A stretch of 64,000 nucleotides of DNA from Treponema sp. (GCA_024400955.1 JAKSLY010000006.1:1-64000); one strand, 5' to 3'; counted from the first letter of the stretch, positions 8,431 to 17,471 are shown. Notes: a model not told the origin generated them from the letters alone. Numbers and translations are program-made.

Positions 8431-10770
8431 ATGAAGCCAGACAAGCTGCTTGAATCGGTTTTGATATACAGCCATACTTATGCCCTCCAGAAGCATTATG
8501 AATTCATCGTGCCTGAGATGGTGCTTCTTATGGCCATGGATTGCCCGGAAGTTGAAGTTTTGTTTGAGATCACGGGTGCGGACATTGAAGGTACCAGGCA
8601 GGATCTTATCAAATATATTGATGAAAATGTTTCCATTTTGGATGAGGGAGATGGTGATTCTAATTCCGCAGGTGGAACTGGGGAAGAAAGTGACTTTGGT
8701 TCCGCCCGGGAGCCTACCAGGGATTCAGACCTTTCCACCAAGGTTTTTAATTCCGTGGGATTTGCAAAGGTTCTTGAGAATGCTGCTGAAATGGCATTGA
8801 GCTCAGGCCGCGAAGAGATTAGCATGGGGCATTTTCTTGTTTCCCTTTTTAATTTTGAGGATCTTTTTGCTTCATATATATTGAAGAAAAACGGCATGGA
8901 AGAAGGTGCACTCCTTGATGCGGTTTCCGACATGTTTACCGCCCGTCCGTTGGATTTTGATGGTGAGGGTGGAGATGAAGACAGGGCCGGTGAAAATACC
9001 TCTGAGGAAGTGCTTTCAAGGTATGCGGTCAACCTTACCCAGCTTGCCCGTGAAGGAAAGCTTGATTCCCTTGTTGGCCGTAAGGAAGAACTTGAGCGAA
9101 CCATTGAGGTCTTGTGCAGGAAGACAAAGAACAATCCCCTTCACGTTGGGGATTCAGGCGTCGGTAAGACTGCCATTACAGAAGGTCTTGCACAGATGAT
9201 TGTGGAGGACCAGGTTCCGGAGATTTTGCGCGGGGCGGAAATTTATTCCGTGGAAATGTCTTCCCTTGTGGCAGGCACGAAATTCCGCGGTGAATTTGAA
9301 AAGCGCATCAAGGCCATAGTTAAGGCTGTCCAGGAAAAGGAAAAGGCGATTCTTTTTATCGATGAGATTCACACACTGACGGGAACAGGGGCAGGTTCCA
9401 GCGGTTCACTGGATGCTGCAAATATCCTGAAGCCTGCCTTGGCCAAGGGGAACCTGCGGTGCATAGGTTCCACAACCTTTGAGGAATATGCTTCTTCCTT
9501 CGAAAAGGACCGTGCCTTGAGCCGAAGGTTCCAGAAGATTGAAATAATCGAACCGACTTCCGATGAATGCGTTAAGATTCTCAAGGGAGTCATTCCGTCC
9601 TACCAGAAGTTCCACGGGGTGAAGTATTCTGCCGACTGTGCCCAGGAGGCGGTTAAGCTTTCGGTTCAGTTCATAACGGACAGAAGACTGCCGGACAAGG
9701 CCATTGATGTGATTGATGAGGCCGGTGTGTATTCAAAGCTCCATAAGAAGGGCAGGAACATAACCGTAACCGTTCAGGATATAAAGAGGGCCGTTTCAAA
9801 AATTGCCAGGGTGCCCCTTGAGGATGTAACCGTAAAGGAAAAGGAAACCCTCCGGGAACTTGAGCATTCCCTTGGAACCAAGATTTTTGGACAGGATAAT
9901 GCAGTCAGACAGGTAAGCCTTGCAGTCAAGAAAGCCAGGGCAGGATTCCGCAACCTTGAAAAGCCTGAGGCAAGTTTCCTGTTTGTCGGCCCAACTGGTG
10001 TTGGAAAGACGGAACTTGTAAAGGTTCTTGCCGATTCCCTTGGAGAAAAGCTTGTGCGCTTTGACATGAGCGAATATCAGGAATCCTATTCCGTCAGCCG
10101 CCTTATTGGATCGGCTCCAGGTTATGTGGGCTTTGAAAATGGTGGTGTGCTTACGGAAGCCGTCAGGAAAAATCCCCATGCAGTGATTCTTTTTGATGAA
10201 ATAGAAAAGGCCCATGAGGACATATACAATACGCTGCTTCAGGTTCTGGATTATGGAACCCTTACGGACAGCCAGGGAAGAAAGGCGGATTTCCGAAACT
10301 GCCTGATAATCTTTACAAGCAATGCCGGCGCCCGCGACATGGAAAAACTGTCCGTTGGCTTTGACCGCGGAGATTCCAGGGGAGAAGCAGCCATGTCTTC
10401 CTTGAAGGAAGCCGTTGAAAAGACCTTCTCGCCGGAATTCAGGAACAGGCTTGATTCTGTGGTTTATTTTGGCCATCTTGAACGGGAGATAGTTCTTTCC
10501 ATTGCAAGAAAGGCCCTGGATGAAATTGGAGCAAGGCTTGCCGGAAAAAAGGTTCGCCTTGTTTATGATGAGGATGTGGTGCGCTTTGTTGCAGATGGCG
10601 GTTACAGCCGGGAATTTGGGGCCAGGAACATAATGCGTTTTGCAGAGGAAAAATGCGCGTCTCCGCTGATCGATGAAATTCTTTTTGGAAAACTTAGTCT
10701 TGGTGGCAGCGTTACGATGAAGATGGAAGAGGGCCAGCTTAAGATGATGCTCTCGGCAGAGGAACGGTAA
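8431..10770 (+). CDS. clpA: ClpA AAA+ unfoldase of ClpAP
   Basis: A 779-residue ATP-dependent unfoldase that feeds substrates to ClpP. It has the ClpN double-repeat domain (1-165, with an acidic linker about 70-100 and again about 170-190), a first AAA domain with Walker A GDSGVGKT (240-247) and [11 protein letters not shown], and a second with GPTGVGKTE and LFDEIEKAH. After TSNAG comes a loop with SVGFDRGD where E. coli has the ClpP-docking IGL; this is VGF here. No coiled-coil M domain of the ClpB/ClpC type is seen, which supports ClpA. No clpP is in this window. The gene abuts clpS and is four bases from aat. Confidence 0.95.
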   Translation: MKPDKLLESVLIYSHTYALQKHYEFIVPEMVLLMAMDCPEVEVLFEITGADIEGTRQDLIKYIDENVSILDEGDGDSNSAGGTGEESDFGSAREPTRDSDLSTKVFNSVGFAKVLENAAEMALSSGREEISMGHFLVSLFNFEDLFASYILKKNGMEEGALLDAVSDMFTARPLDFDGEGGDEDRAGENTSEEVLSRYAVNLTQLAREGKLDSLVGRKEELERTIEVLCRKTKNNPLHVGDSGVGKTAITEGLAQMIVEDQVPEILRGAEIYSVEMSSLVAGTKFRGEFEKRIKAIVKAVQEKEKAILFIDEIHTLTGTGAGSSGSLDAANILKPALAKGNLRCIGSTTFEEYASSFEKDRALSRRFQKIEIIEPTSDECVKILKGVIPSYQKFHGVKYSADCAQEAVKLSVQFITDRRLPDKAIDVIDEAGVYSKLHKKGRNITVTVQDIKRAVSKIARVPLEDVTVKEKETLRELEHSLGTKIFGQDNAVRQVSLAVKKARAGFRNLEKPEASFLFVGPTGVGKTELVKVLADSLGEKLVRFDMSEYQESYSVSRLIGSAPGYVGFENGGVLTEAVRKNPHAVILFDEIEKAHEDIYNTLLQVLDYGTLTDSQGRKADFRNCLIIFTSNAGARDMEKLSVGFDRGDSRGEAAMSSLKEAVEKTFSPEFRNRLDSVVYFGHLEREIVLSIARKALDEIGARLAGKKVRLVYDEDVVRFVADGGYSREFGARNIMRFAEEKCASPLIDEILFGKLSLGGSVTMKMEEGQLKMMLSAEER

Positions 10771-10773
10771 GGA

Positions 10774-11505
10774 ATGAAATTTGTTGACCCTGGAATAATC
10801 TATGATTTTCCTCCGCCGGGTGGAGATTTTGCGGAATACGGTGCATCCATCTGTGCCGTAAGCCGTGACCTGAATCCCCAGCTTTTGTATTCAGCATACA
10901 TGCAGGGCGTATTTCCATGGTTCAGTGAGGACGATGGGGAGCCTGTGGTGTGGCATTCGACGGATCCAAGGTTTGTTCTTTTTCCTGCCGAATTCCATGT
11001 TCCTAAAAGCCTTTCAAAATTCCTTAAGCATTGCCCCTATACCTTTACCATGGACCGCTGCTTTAGGACCGTGATGGAGGAATGCAGGAAGATGAAGCGT
11101 CCGGGCCAGGATGGAACCTGGATTGGGGACATGATGATCGATGCCTATACAAAGTTTCACGAGGATGGTTTTGCCCACAGCTTTGAGGCTTGGAAAGACG
11201 GAAAGCTTGCGGGAGGTTTTTACGGCGTGCTCATGGGAAGCGTCTTCTGTGGGGAAAGCATGTTCACCATTGAGCCGGACAGTTCAAAAAGTGCCTTTGC
11301 TGTTTTCATGAAGGCATTCATCGACTGTGGCGGCATCATTGTTGACAGCCAGAGCTACACGGATAACATGGCGCGTTACGGGGCAAGAAACATAAGCCGT
11401 GATGCATTCCTTAGGATAGAGAGGTCAGCCCTGTTCCAGCCCCTGGAAAAAGACCTGAAGGAAAATTTCGAAAGTTTTGCAGGAATTTACGGCAGGGGAG
11501 AATAG
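10774..11505 (+). CDS. aat: Leucyl/phenylalanyl-tRNA-protein transferase
   Basis: A 243-residue Aat. It adds Leu or Phe from aminoacyl-tRNA to proteins with N-terminal Lys or Arg, creating the N-degron that ClpS reads. The family core is present: LYSAYMQGVFPWFSE (residues 35-49), the WHSTDPRFVLFP block, AYTKFHEDGFAHSFEAWKDGKLAGGFYGV, and FCGESMFT with SKSAF. GGA precedes the ATG three bases after the clpA stop. Linking aat to clpS-clpA puts substrate marking and delivery in one transcript, which is the notable feature here. Confidence 0.95.
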   Translation: MKFVDPGIIYDFPPPGGDFAEYGASICAVSRDLNPQLLYSAYMQGVFPWFSEDDGEPVVWHSTDPRFVLFPAEFHVPKSLSKFLKHCPYTFTMDRCFRTVMEECRKMKRPGQDGTWIGDMMIDAYTKFHEDGFAHSFEAWKDGKLAGGFYGVLMGSVFCGESMFTIEPDSSKSAFAVFMKAFIDCGGIIVDSQSYTDNMARYGARNISRDAFLRIERSALFQPLEKDLKENFESFAGIYGRGE

Positions 11506-11508
11506 GTT

Positions 11509-12069
11509 TTGAACGTGATATTTGCCCGGGGAATTAACGGGGAATTTGCCATGGCGGACGGGAGCCTTCCGTGGGCCGAGCGGTGCAGGATTGATTCCTC
11601 AATGGAAGAAAAGAGAAAGACCGACATGGCCCGCTTCAAAAGCCTTACCCTTGGCAAGGCTGTCATAATGGGCTGGCGGACCTACCGTACCTTTAAAAAG
11701 CCCCTTGCCGGCAGGTGGAACATTGTAATCGACAGATCTCTGGGCGTTGGCAAAGATGGTAGTGACGGAAAAGCAAGTCTGCCGCTAAAGACTGAACTCA
11801 ACATGGAAGAATTCAATTTTTGCAGAAGCCTTGAAGATGCCCTGGCCATTCTGGAAAGCTCCGGACAAAATTTTTTGCCTGATGACATTTTCATTATTGG
11901 AGGAGCTGCATTAATAGAAAGGCTTGCCGGAAGCGAATTCAGGCGGAAAGTGGGAACCGTGTACGAAACGGTTTTTGAATCCACTTTTGAAGGGGCTTCA
12001 GTTTTTATTCCCCCGGCGGAAGAACTTTTTGGGGAATGTGGTGCGGATATTGACCGCCTTATCCTGTAG
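11509..12069 (+). CDS. folA: Dihydrofolate reductase family protein
   Basis: A 186-residue DHFR-fold enzyme, expected to reduce dihydrofolate with NADPH. Motifs: ARGINGEFAMADGSLPW (W22 as in E. coli), the acidic active-site residue in TDMARFKSLT (D39), the NADPH loop MGWRTYRTF, NIVIDRS, and IFIIGGAALIERL. Compared with E. coli DHFR there is a 12-residue insertion between W22 and the active-site Asp (AERCRIDSSMEEKRK), and a Gly/Lys-rich loop in the middle. The start is TTG 11509 or GTG 11515; the first lies three bases after aat. It is the last gene of the clpS operon. A RibD-like reductase is less likely. Confidence 0.8.
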   Translation: MNVIFARGINGEFAMADGSLPWAERCRIDSSMEEKRKTDMARFKSLTLGKAVIMGWRTYRTFKKPLAGRWNIVIDRSLGVGKDGSDGKASLPLKTELNMEEFNFCRSLEDALAILESSGQNFLPDDIFIIGGAALIERLAGSEFRRKVGTVYETVFESTFEGASVFIPPAEELFGECGADIDRLIL

Positions 12070-12090
12070 CAGATTGCAGGATAAGGATTT
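12057..12090. terminator. Terminator hairpin overlapping the folA stop codon
   Basis: Perfect 10-bp arms CCTTATCCTG (12057-12066) and CAGGATAAGG (12077-12086), followed by ATTTTCT. The folA TAG lies in the loop. It separates two convergent genes. Confidence 0.7.
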
Positions 12091-12091
12091 T

Positions 12092-13330
12092 CTAGAAGTT
12101 CATTCCAAAAGAGAAGGAATAGTTGAGCCTGTGTTTTGTAAGGTTGTAGACTGCACCCATGCTTAGGGCCGGGAATGCAATCTTGTTCAGGTAGAGGTAG
12201 GTTCCCATGCCAATGCCCTGGTTGAACTGGTATCGGTCTTCATCCGGCTTTAGGGCATCGACTACGGCACACTGATAGTCTGCGTAAAGGGAGAACATGC
12301 CAAAGTGGGTGGGGAGTGCTGCGTATTCAAATCCGGCAGATCCGCCTGCGCCAAAGTTAGTTCCGAATTTTGAAGGGAACAGGTTTACTCCCAGGGTTGA
12401 ATTTCCTATGTTGTGGAAGAATGGCATTTCAAATCCCTTGAAGAAATGGGCACCTGAGACTATGCGGAGCCTGTCGTTAAACACCGGCTGCTGGAATTTT
12501 CCGTGGGCTTCCATGGTTCTGTAGAAGTTGTGGTATGTGGTGTATGTCCATTCATATTGCGTAGTCAGTCCCTTGGAAGAAATGAAGTATCCGTTCCAGT
12601 CTGAAAAATGAATGGAAAGGCTTGGGAAGAATGAAATTGATTCTTCATCGTTGGCGTCGTCATTGCCGATTATGTTCCAGATTTCATAGTAGTTGAAAGT
12701 TGAACCTGCCGTCAGCGTGAGCCAGGGTGTCAGGTTTTCCGAAAGGGCCAGCTGGGTCCTGAAGAAGATGGAGTCATATTCCCCAATGTATTCATCATCC
12801 AGGTCTGCCTGTTCCTGAAGAAGTCTTCCGCCGTGAATGCCCACCTTGATGCCGGGCCTGTAGCCCACTGCCGGAATCTGATAGTACAATATGCCTGATG
12901 CAGTGTTTCCAAAGGAAGTGTATCCGCCGGCAGTTACGAGATGCTTTAAGCCAAATGCATTTGTGTTCAGGATGAATGCCCCTGCGTAAAAATCGCCGTT
13001 GGAATACATGACGATTGGAATTGGAATGAAGGTAATTTTTTCCTTGAGGGAAAGGTTGATCTCTGCATTTTCATCCGATTCAGAATCAGCGACTTCAATC
13101 TTGATTTCTGAAAAGAGTCCCTTCTGGTGGAGGGTTGCCTCTATCTTGCGCAGGTTTTCCGGAGTTGCCTCCATGCCGATGAATGATTCAAGGTCCTTTT
13201 GGATTATGTGTTCCTTTGTATGCTGAAGCCCGTCTATTTCAAAGGAAGAAATCTTCTTTTCCTGGGCTGACAGGGTTAAGGCTGTCATTGCTGCAAGGGC
13301 CAGGCCTAAAACTTTTTTAATGTCTAACAT
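12092..13330 (-). CDS. Omp85-like outer-membrane protein with one POTRA domain
   Basis: A 412-residue protein with a signal peptide (cleaved after LSAQ, about 22), one POTRA repeat (about 27-105: ISSFEIDGLQHTKEHII...GLFSEIKIEV) and a C-terminal beta-barrel of alternating aromatic strands ending in Phe (SFSFGMNF). The architecture is that of short Omp85/BamA relatives rather than BamA itself, which has several POTRAs. It probably sits in the outer membrane as a translocation or assembly pore. GGGAGAG precedes the ATG. It is convergent with folA and has its own promoter region. Confidence 0.75.
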   Translation of the reverse strand: MLDIKKVLGLALAAMTALTLSAQEKKISSFEIDGLQHTKEHIIQKDLESFIGMEATPENLRKIEATLHQKGLFSEIKIEVADSESDENAEINLSLKEKITFIPIPIVMYSNGDFYAGAFILNTNAFGLKHLVTAGGYTSFGNTASGILYYQIPAVGYRPGIKVGIHGGRLLQEQADLDDEYIGEYDSIFFRTQLALSENLTPWLTLTAGSTFNYYEIWNIIGNDDANDEESISFFPSLSIHFSDWNGYFISSKGLTTQYEWTYTTYHNFYRTMEAHGKFQQPVFNDRLRIVSGAHFFKGFEMPFFHNIGNSTLGVNLFPSKFGTNFGAGGSAGFEYAALPTHFGMFSLYADYQCAVVDALKPDEDRYQFNQGIGMGTYLYLNKIAFPALSMGAVYNLTKHRLNYSFSFGMNF

Positions 13331-13496
13331 GAATTTCTCTCCCGGAGTGCACTTGATTCCCCTACCATTATGCAGTGAAAATAGGCTAAATGTCTAGGAT
13401 TAGGTGATGCAAAGGAAGAATTTTCTTAAAATATGTAATAAATGCGAAATATTGCATCATTTGCAAAGAATTTCGTAAAAATTTCTTAAAAAAGCA

Positions 13497-13525
13497 TTGA
13501 CTACAATTATTTTATATTATATAGT
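13497..13525 (+). promoter_or_regulatory. Strong sigma-70 promoter of the small RNA
   Basis: TTGACT (13497-13502), 17 bases, TATAGT (13520-13525). Predicted start near 13532. Confidence 0.65.
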
Positions 13526-13531
13526 ACTGAC

Positions 13532-13612
13532 AACAGCAAATACATGGGGTTCGATCCCCGACTTTTTTCATATACGGACTGTGATTTCCTCCTTTAGCAG
13601 TCCGTTTTTTTT
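13532..13612 (+). ncRNA. Candidate small RNA with anti-Shine-Dalgarno loop
   Basis: About 80 nt, from a consensus promoter to a strong terminator. Hairpin 1 is GGGG (13546-13549), loop TTCGAT, CCCC (13556-13559). Hairpin 2 is the terminator: ACGGACTG (13574-13581), a 16-nt loop, CAGTCCGT (13598-13605) and nine T. The terminator loop carries TTTCCTCCTTTA, with CCTCC at 13588-13592, which is complementary to GGAGG ribosome sites and resembles the 3' end of 16S rRNA. This design is known from small RNAs that block translation starts. No open frame of note lies in it. The following gene has its own promoter, so it is unlikely to be just a leader. Function is inferred. Confidence 0.5.
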
Positions 13613-13693
13613 TGCCCTATGGCCGTTTTTTACTTCAAATTTGTATAAATATTCATTATAATTGCATAAAATTACAAATTTTGGAGCAATATC

Positions 13694-15208
13694 ATGACAC
13701 CACAGACAATCGGTAAAATCTGTGCCTTTGCCCTCTATCTTGCTTTCATGGTTTACATTGGAATCAGAAGCTCGAAGAAGACAAACAATGCAAAGGATTT
13801 CTTTCTTGGCGGACGCGGAATCGGTCCTTGGGTTACTGCCCTCAGTGCTGAAGCATCTGACTCTTCGGCCTGGCTCTTGATGGGTCTTCCGGGCCTGTGC
13901 TATCTTGGCGGCCTTAAGGAAACTTTCTGGACTGCCCTGGGCCTCATCGTTGGAACCTACCTTAACTGGCTTTTCATTGCCAAGCCTTTGCGCAAGTGTT
14001 CCATCGTGTATGGTGATGCAATTACAATTCCTTCGTTCTTCAAGAACAGGTTCAAGAGCAGAAGGTGCAACATCATTTCCGTTCTTCTCATCGTTTTCTT
14101 CTTTACCATTTACACTGCATCTGGAATCGTTGCCTGCGGAAAGCTCTTCCGTTCGGTATTCGGCCTTGACTACACTGTCGGCATGGTAATCGGTCTTGTC
14201 GTAATTCTTTCCTACACAATTCTTGGTGGATACCGCGCCGTTTGTACCACTGACTTTGTTCAGGGTGCCCTTATCTTCATCGCTTTCGTAATCTCCGGCC
14301 TGGTTGCAGTATTTGCCCTTGGCGGTCCTTCTGAAGCATTCAATTCAGCAAGGGAATTCAGCGTTAAGGCTCTTGCCGGTGAATTCAACAGCGACCTTCA
14401 GAGCGTTTTCTCTGCCAACCAGAACTTTAGTGCCATGAGTGCGATTTCCGCCTTTGCATGGAGCCTTGGTTACTTTGGAATGCCTCACATCATCGTCCGC
14501 TTTATGGGAATCCGTTCAAATGACGAGATCAAGACAGCACGCCGTGTTGGTATCGTCTGGATGATCATTGCATACATCGGTGCATACGTTATCGGTTCCC
14601 TTGGTACCGTTTACCTTAACAACCGCGGAATCCTTCTTAATGCTTCAACTGCAGAAACGGTTTTCAGCGAGACAATGCTCAAGATGTTCCCTTCGTTCAT
14701 CGCTGGAATCTTCCTCTGTGCAATTCTTGCAGCTTCCATGTCTACTGCAGACAGCCAGCTTCTTGCAGTTGCCTCTTCCGTTTCTCTTGACCTTTACAAG
14801 GGAATCATCAACAAGGATGCAGATGAAAAGAAGGTTCTTCTTGTAAGCCGCATCACTGTTTTTGCAATTGCAATCGTTGCCTTTGTTCTCTGCCTTCTCC
14901 CAAACAACAATTCCATCTTCGGCCTTGTTTCTTACGCATGGGCAGGATTTGGTGCAACATTCGGTGCAGTTGTAATTCTTGCCCTCTTCTGGAAGAAGTG
15001 TACGGCAGCAGGTGCATCTGCAGGACTTACCCTTGGTTTTGTTACCGTTGTCGTATGGCATAACCTTAAGGGCGGACTCTTTGACGTTTATGAAATCCTT
15101 CCTGGATTTATCGTGACATTTGTTGTTGCCGTTGCAGTCAGCCTTGTTACAAAGTCTAAGCCTGGCGTTGAAGAACTCTTTGACGAATACAAGAACATGA
15201 AGGACTAA
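13694..15208 (+). CDS. putP: Sodium/proline symporter (SSS family)
   Basis: A 504-residue sodium:solute symporter with about 13 membrane segments. The PutP pattern is clear: the FFLGGRGIGPWVTALSAEASDSSAWLLMGLPG region (residues 36-67), GGYRAVCTTDFVQG near 180, and LAASMSTADSQLL near 345, where Ser and Thr line the second Na+ site. It should import proline with Na+ for nutrition or osmoprotection. GGAG lies before the ATG. Two proline-synthesis genes (proC, proB) are in this window but far away. Pantothenate symporter PanF is a less likely alternative. Confidence 0.85.
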   Translation: MTPQTIGKICAFALYLAFMVYIGIRSSKKTNNAKDFFLGGRGIGPWVTALSAEASDSSAWLLMGLPGLCYLGGLKETFWTALGLIVGTYLNWLFIAKPLRKCSIVYGDAITIPSFFKNRFKSRRCNIISVLLIVFFFTIYTASGIVACGKLFRSVFGLDYTVGMVIGLVVILSYTILGGYRAVCTTDFVQGALIFIAFVISGLVAVFALGGPSEAFNSAREFSVKALAGEFNSDLQSVFSANQNFSAMSAISAFAWSLGYFGMPHIIVRFMGIRSNDEIKTARRVGIVWMIIAYIGAYVIGSLGTVYLNNRGILLNASTAETVFSETMLKMFPSFIAGIFLCAILAASMSTADSQLLAVASSVSLDLYKGIINKDADEKKVLLVSRITVFAIAIVAFVLCLLPNNNSIFGLVSYAWAGFGATFGAVVILALFWKKCTAAGASAGLTLGFVTVVVWHNLKGGLFDVYEILPGFIVTFVVAVAVSLVTKSKPGVEELFDEYKNMKD

Positions 15209-15407
15209 AGGAACTTCTAAAACTTGCAAAAAAAAAGTGCCGGAATCCACTTTAGGGTATGAATTCCGGCATAAAAGTTTGTATTGTTTTGGAGGCTAAC
15301 TTTCTTCCCCTGGAAGGTTATGGACTGTACCTTTCAGGGGCAAACTTTTTTAAATTTGGGAATCCCGAAAATGTATTTGCGTGGTTCCCTAAAAAAAACG
15401 AAAGACC

Positions 15408-15458
15408 CCCTCTCTAAAATGTTGGCGCTTTTCTTAGAGAGGGTTTTTATTTTTTTTA
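15408..15458 (+). terminator. Intrinsic terminator downstream of putP
   Basis: Arms CCCTCTCTAA (15408-15417) and TTAGAGAGGG (15434-15443), followed by TTTTTATTTTTTTT. Confidence 0.85.
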
Positions 15459-15588
15459 ACTGGTGACACTATAGAAAATCCCCCTTTTTTTGTGTGGCCT
15501 GATGGAAAAATTGGCACAAAATATGGAAAAATTCGCCGGGATTCGAAGGAATTTCATTCTTCCTAGCTAAAGCTGGGGAGAATTTCTG

Positions 15589-15602
15589 ATAACGTTTCCA
15601 TA
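15589..15602 (+). promoter_or_regulatory. Upstream LacI-family operator
   Basis: GATAACGTTTCCAT matches the right half and centre of the perfect operator at 15715-15728. Centre to centre the two are 128 bp apart, about 12 helical turns. Confidence 0.55.
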
Positions 15603-15678
15603 AAATAGTACAAAGTTCATCTAATTTTATTACAAAAGTATTATTTTTCCCCAGTATTTCGTAAAATTTAAAAAAAAT

Positions 15679-15728
15679 TTGACATTTTTCTAGCATTGCT
15701 TATACTGTAATTAATGGAAACGTTTCCA
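15679..15728 (+). promoter_or_regulatory. Promoter and LacI-type operator of the sugar ABC operon
   Basis: TTGACA (15679-15684), 16 bases, TATACT (15701-15706). The perfect palindrome TGGAAACGTTTCCA (15715-15728) covers the predicted start of transcription, so a bound repressor would block initiation. A related site lies before the LacI gene at 19259. Confidence 0.75.
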
Positions 15729-15766
15729 AGCGTTCCCTGTTGTTTTCATCAATCTAGGAGGAAAAA

Positions 15767-17098
15767 ATGAAGAAAATTAACAAAGTAGTATCTGCTGCAG
15801 CAGTGGCAGTTTCATCAATTCTCATGCTTGCATCATGCGGCGGAAAAAAGGCTGTAACTGTTCGTTACCTTAACTTTAAGCCTGAAGTAGCAAATATATA
15901 CCAGGAACTTGCTGCTGCCTACGAAAAGGAAACTGGCGTAAAGGTAGTTGTTGAAACTGCAGCAAACAACCAGTATGAAGCAACACTCATGTCAAAGATG
16001 GCAACAAAGGATGCACCAACTCTTTTCCAGATTAACGGACCTCGTGGTTATGCAAACTGGAAGGATTACTGCCTTGACCTTTCAAATACAGAAATCTATA
16101 AGCATCTTTCTGACAAGTCTCTTGCAGTAACATCAGGAAGCGGAGTTTACGGTATTCCATACGTTGTAGAAGGTTACGGTCTCATTTATAACAAGGCTAT
16201 TACAGACAAGTACTTTGGTCTTGCATCAAAGAAGGTTCCATATTCTTCAATGGAAGAAATCAACAACTTTGCAAAGCTTAAGGCTCTTGCAGAAGACATG
16301 CAGGCTAATGCAAAAAACCTTGGAATCAAGGGCGTATTCGCTTCTACTTCACTTAAGCCGGGGGAAGACTGGCGCTGGCAGACACATCTTGCAAACGTTC
16401 CTGTTTACTATGAATTCAAGAACAATAATGTTGATCTTGGATCAGATGCAACAAAGAAGATCAGCTTCCAGTATGGAAAGGAATTCCAGAACATCTTTGA
16501 CCTCTTCCTTAACAACTCCGTTTCTGACCGCAAGCAGGCCGGTACAAAGACAGTTACAGATTCAATGTCAGAGTTCGCCCTTGAAGAATGTGTAATGGTT
16601 CAGAACGGAAACTGGGCATGGGGACAGGTTGCAGGCGTTACAGGCAACAAGGTTCTTCCAGAAAACGTTAAGTACCTTCCACTTTACACAGGTGTTGCCG
16701 GAGAAGAAGGCCAGGGACTTTGTACGGGTACAGAAAACTTCTACTGCATCAACTCACAGGCTTCAGAAGCTGAACAGAAGGCTACTGCTGACTTCATCTA
16801 CTGGCTCTACTCAAGCCCAATGGGAAAGGATTATGTTACAAACAAGCTTGGCTTCATCGCTCCTTTCGATACATTCTCTGACAGCGAACGCCCAACAGAT
16901 CCACTGGCAGTAGAAATCAACAACTGGATGACAAAGCCTGGAATCACATCTGTAGCATGGAACTTCACACTCTTCCCATCACAGAGATTCAAGGATGACT
17001 TTGGTTCTGACCTTCTTCAGTACGCACAGGAAACAAAGTCTTGGGCTGATGTTTCTGCAAACGTAGTAAAGAACTGGGAAAAGGAATCAAACATGTAG
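15767..17098 (+). CDS. ABC transporter sugar-binding lipoprotein
   Basis: A 443-residue family-1 solute-binding protein. It has a lipoprotein signal peptide with lipobox LASC (Cys 24) followed by GGKK. The mature part starts with a beta strand and the EKETGVKVVVETA pattern of MalE/MsmE proteins, and has YGIPYVVEGYGLIYNK and MVQNGNWAWGQV blocks. It captures an oligosaccharide outside the inner membrane for the two permeases downstream. MalQ in the same cluster suggests maltodextrins. AGGAGG precedes the ATG. Codon use is strongly biased, as for a highly expressed gene. No ATP-binding subunit is encoded here, so a shared MsmK-type ATPase elsewhere is likely. Confidence 0.88.
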   Translation: MKKINKVVSAAAVAVSSILMLASCGGKKAVTVRYLNFKPEVANIYQELAAAYEKETGVKVVVETAANNQYEATLMSKMATKDAPTLFQINGPRGYANWKDYCLDLSNTEIYKHLSDKSLAVTSGSGVYGIPYVVEGYGLIYNKAITDKYFGLASKKVPYSSMEEINNFAKLKALAEDMQANAKNLGIKGVFASTSLKPGEDWRWQTHLANVPVYYEFKNNNVDLGSDATKKISFQYGKEFQNIFDLFLNNSVSDRKQAGTKTVTDSMSEFALEECVMVQNGNWAWGQVAGVTGNKVLPENVKYLPLYTGVAGEEGQGLCTGTENFYCINSQASEAEQKATADFIYWLYSSPMGKDYVTNKLGFIAPFDTFSDSERPTDPLAVEINNWMTKPGITSVAWNFTLFPSQRFKDDFGSDLLQYAQETKSWADVSANVVKNWEKESNM

Positions 17099-17471
17099 GA
17101 AAAACGGTTAGTGTCCGTTTCTGGTGATGGAATGCATCTTGAATTAAGGTGATTCCATCCCGGTGGAAGTCCGGCTTATGGACTTCCCTTTCTGCGAAGG
17201 TACATGAACAGCAAGGCATGTGCCTTTACGGAAGGGGGCTGCCCCTGACGGTCACTGGAACTTGTTGCAACAACCTGTGCCAGTATGTTTTCCGGATGTT
17301 TATGGCGACTGCAATTGCCACAAACTCTACTAATGTTCTTCCTAATAAATATGTAGGCCTGAAGGTTTTCGGCCTGGGGCATGAACCTGCTGCAATGGGT
17401 TTATGCCTGGACTTTTTATTACGGTTGCCGTGGCGGGTGTCATGGCAGCCGCAATAATGATGGAGTGTTTT
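17099..17471 (+). other. 373-bp structured spacer between binding protein and permeases
   Basis: No convincing gene. It contains several hairpins: GGAAGTCC...GGACTTCC (about 17163-17185), GGGGGCTGCCCC (about 17235), GTTGCAACAAC (about 17261-17272) and GGCCTGAAGG...TTCGGCC (about 17355). None is followed by a strong T-run. Such spacers often stabilise the binding-protein mRNA or lower permease expression; that role here is inference. The frame in line with the permease is open from 17403 but the ribosome site favours 17472. Confidence 0.45.

Larger units (their letters stand above)
13331..13693 (+). other. Intergenic region holding a probable small RNA and two promoters
   Basis: No protein gene. 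From left: AT-rich sequence with two similar GCAAAG...TTTCTTAAAA strings (about 13411-13435 and 13462-13490), the consensus promoter at 13497-13525, a probable small RNA (13532-13612), and a second promoter (TTCAAA, 17 bases, TATAAT, about 13635-13663) for the symporter gene. Confidence 0.6.
15209..15766. other. 558-bp intergenic region with hairpins, operators and promoter
   Basis: No convincing gene (small open frames at 15284-15466 and, reversed, 15469-15696 lack ribosome sites and family features). It holds a hairpin TGCCGGAAT/ATTCCGGCA (15238-15271) preceded by an A-run, so it would terminate in the reverse direction; a hairpin with CCCCTGG/TCAGGGG arms (about 15306-15341); a forward terminator (15408-15458); and the promoter and two LacI-type operators of the ABC operon. 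Confidence 0.6.

Noticed and set aside
13541..13565. GGGGTTCGATCCCC looks like a tRNA T-arm
   Set aside because: The loop is one base short, and there is no acceptor stem, D-arm or anticodon arm around it.
15469..15696. 75-codon reverse frame before the ABC operon
   Set aside because: Lies over the promoter/operator region with no ribosome site. The reverse-oriented hairpin at 15238 is suggestive but not enough.
17149..17457. 102-codon forward frame in the ABC spacer
   Set aside because: No ribosome site, odd composition with several Cys and Trp, overlaps strong hairpins, and no recognisable family.
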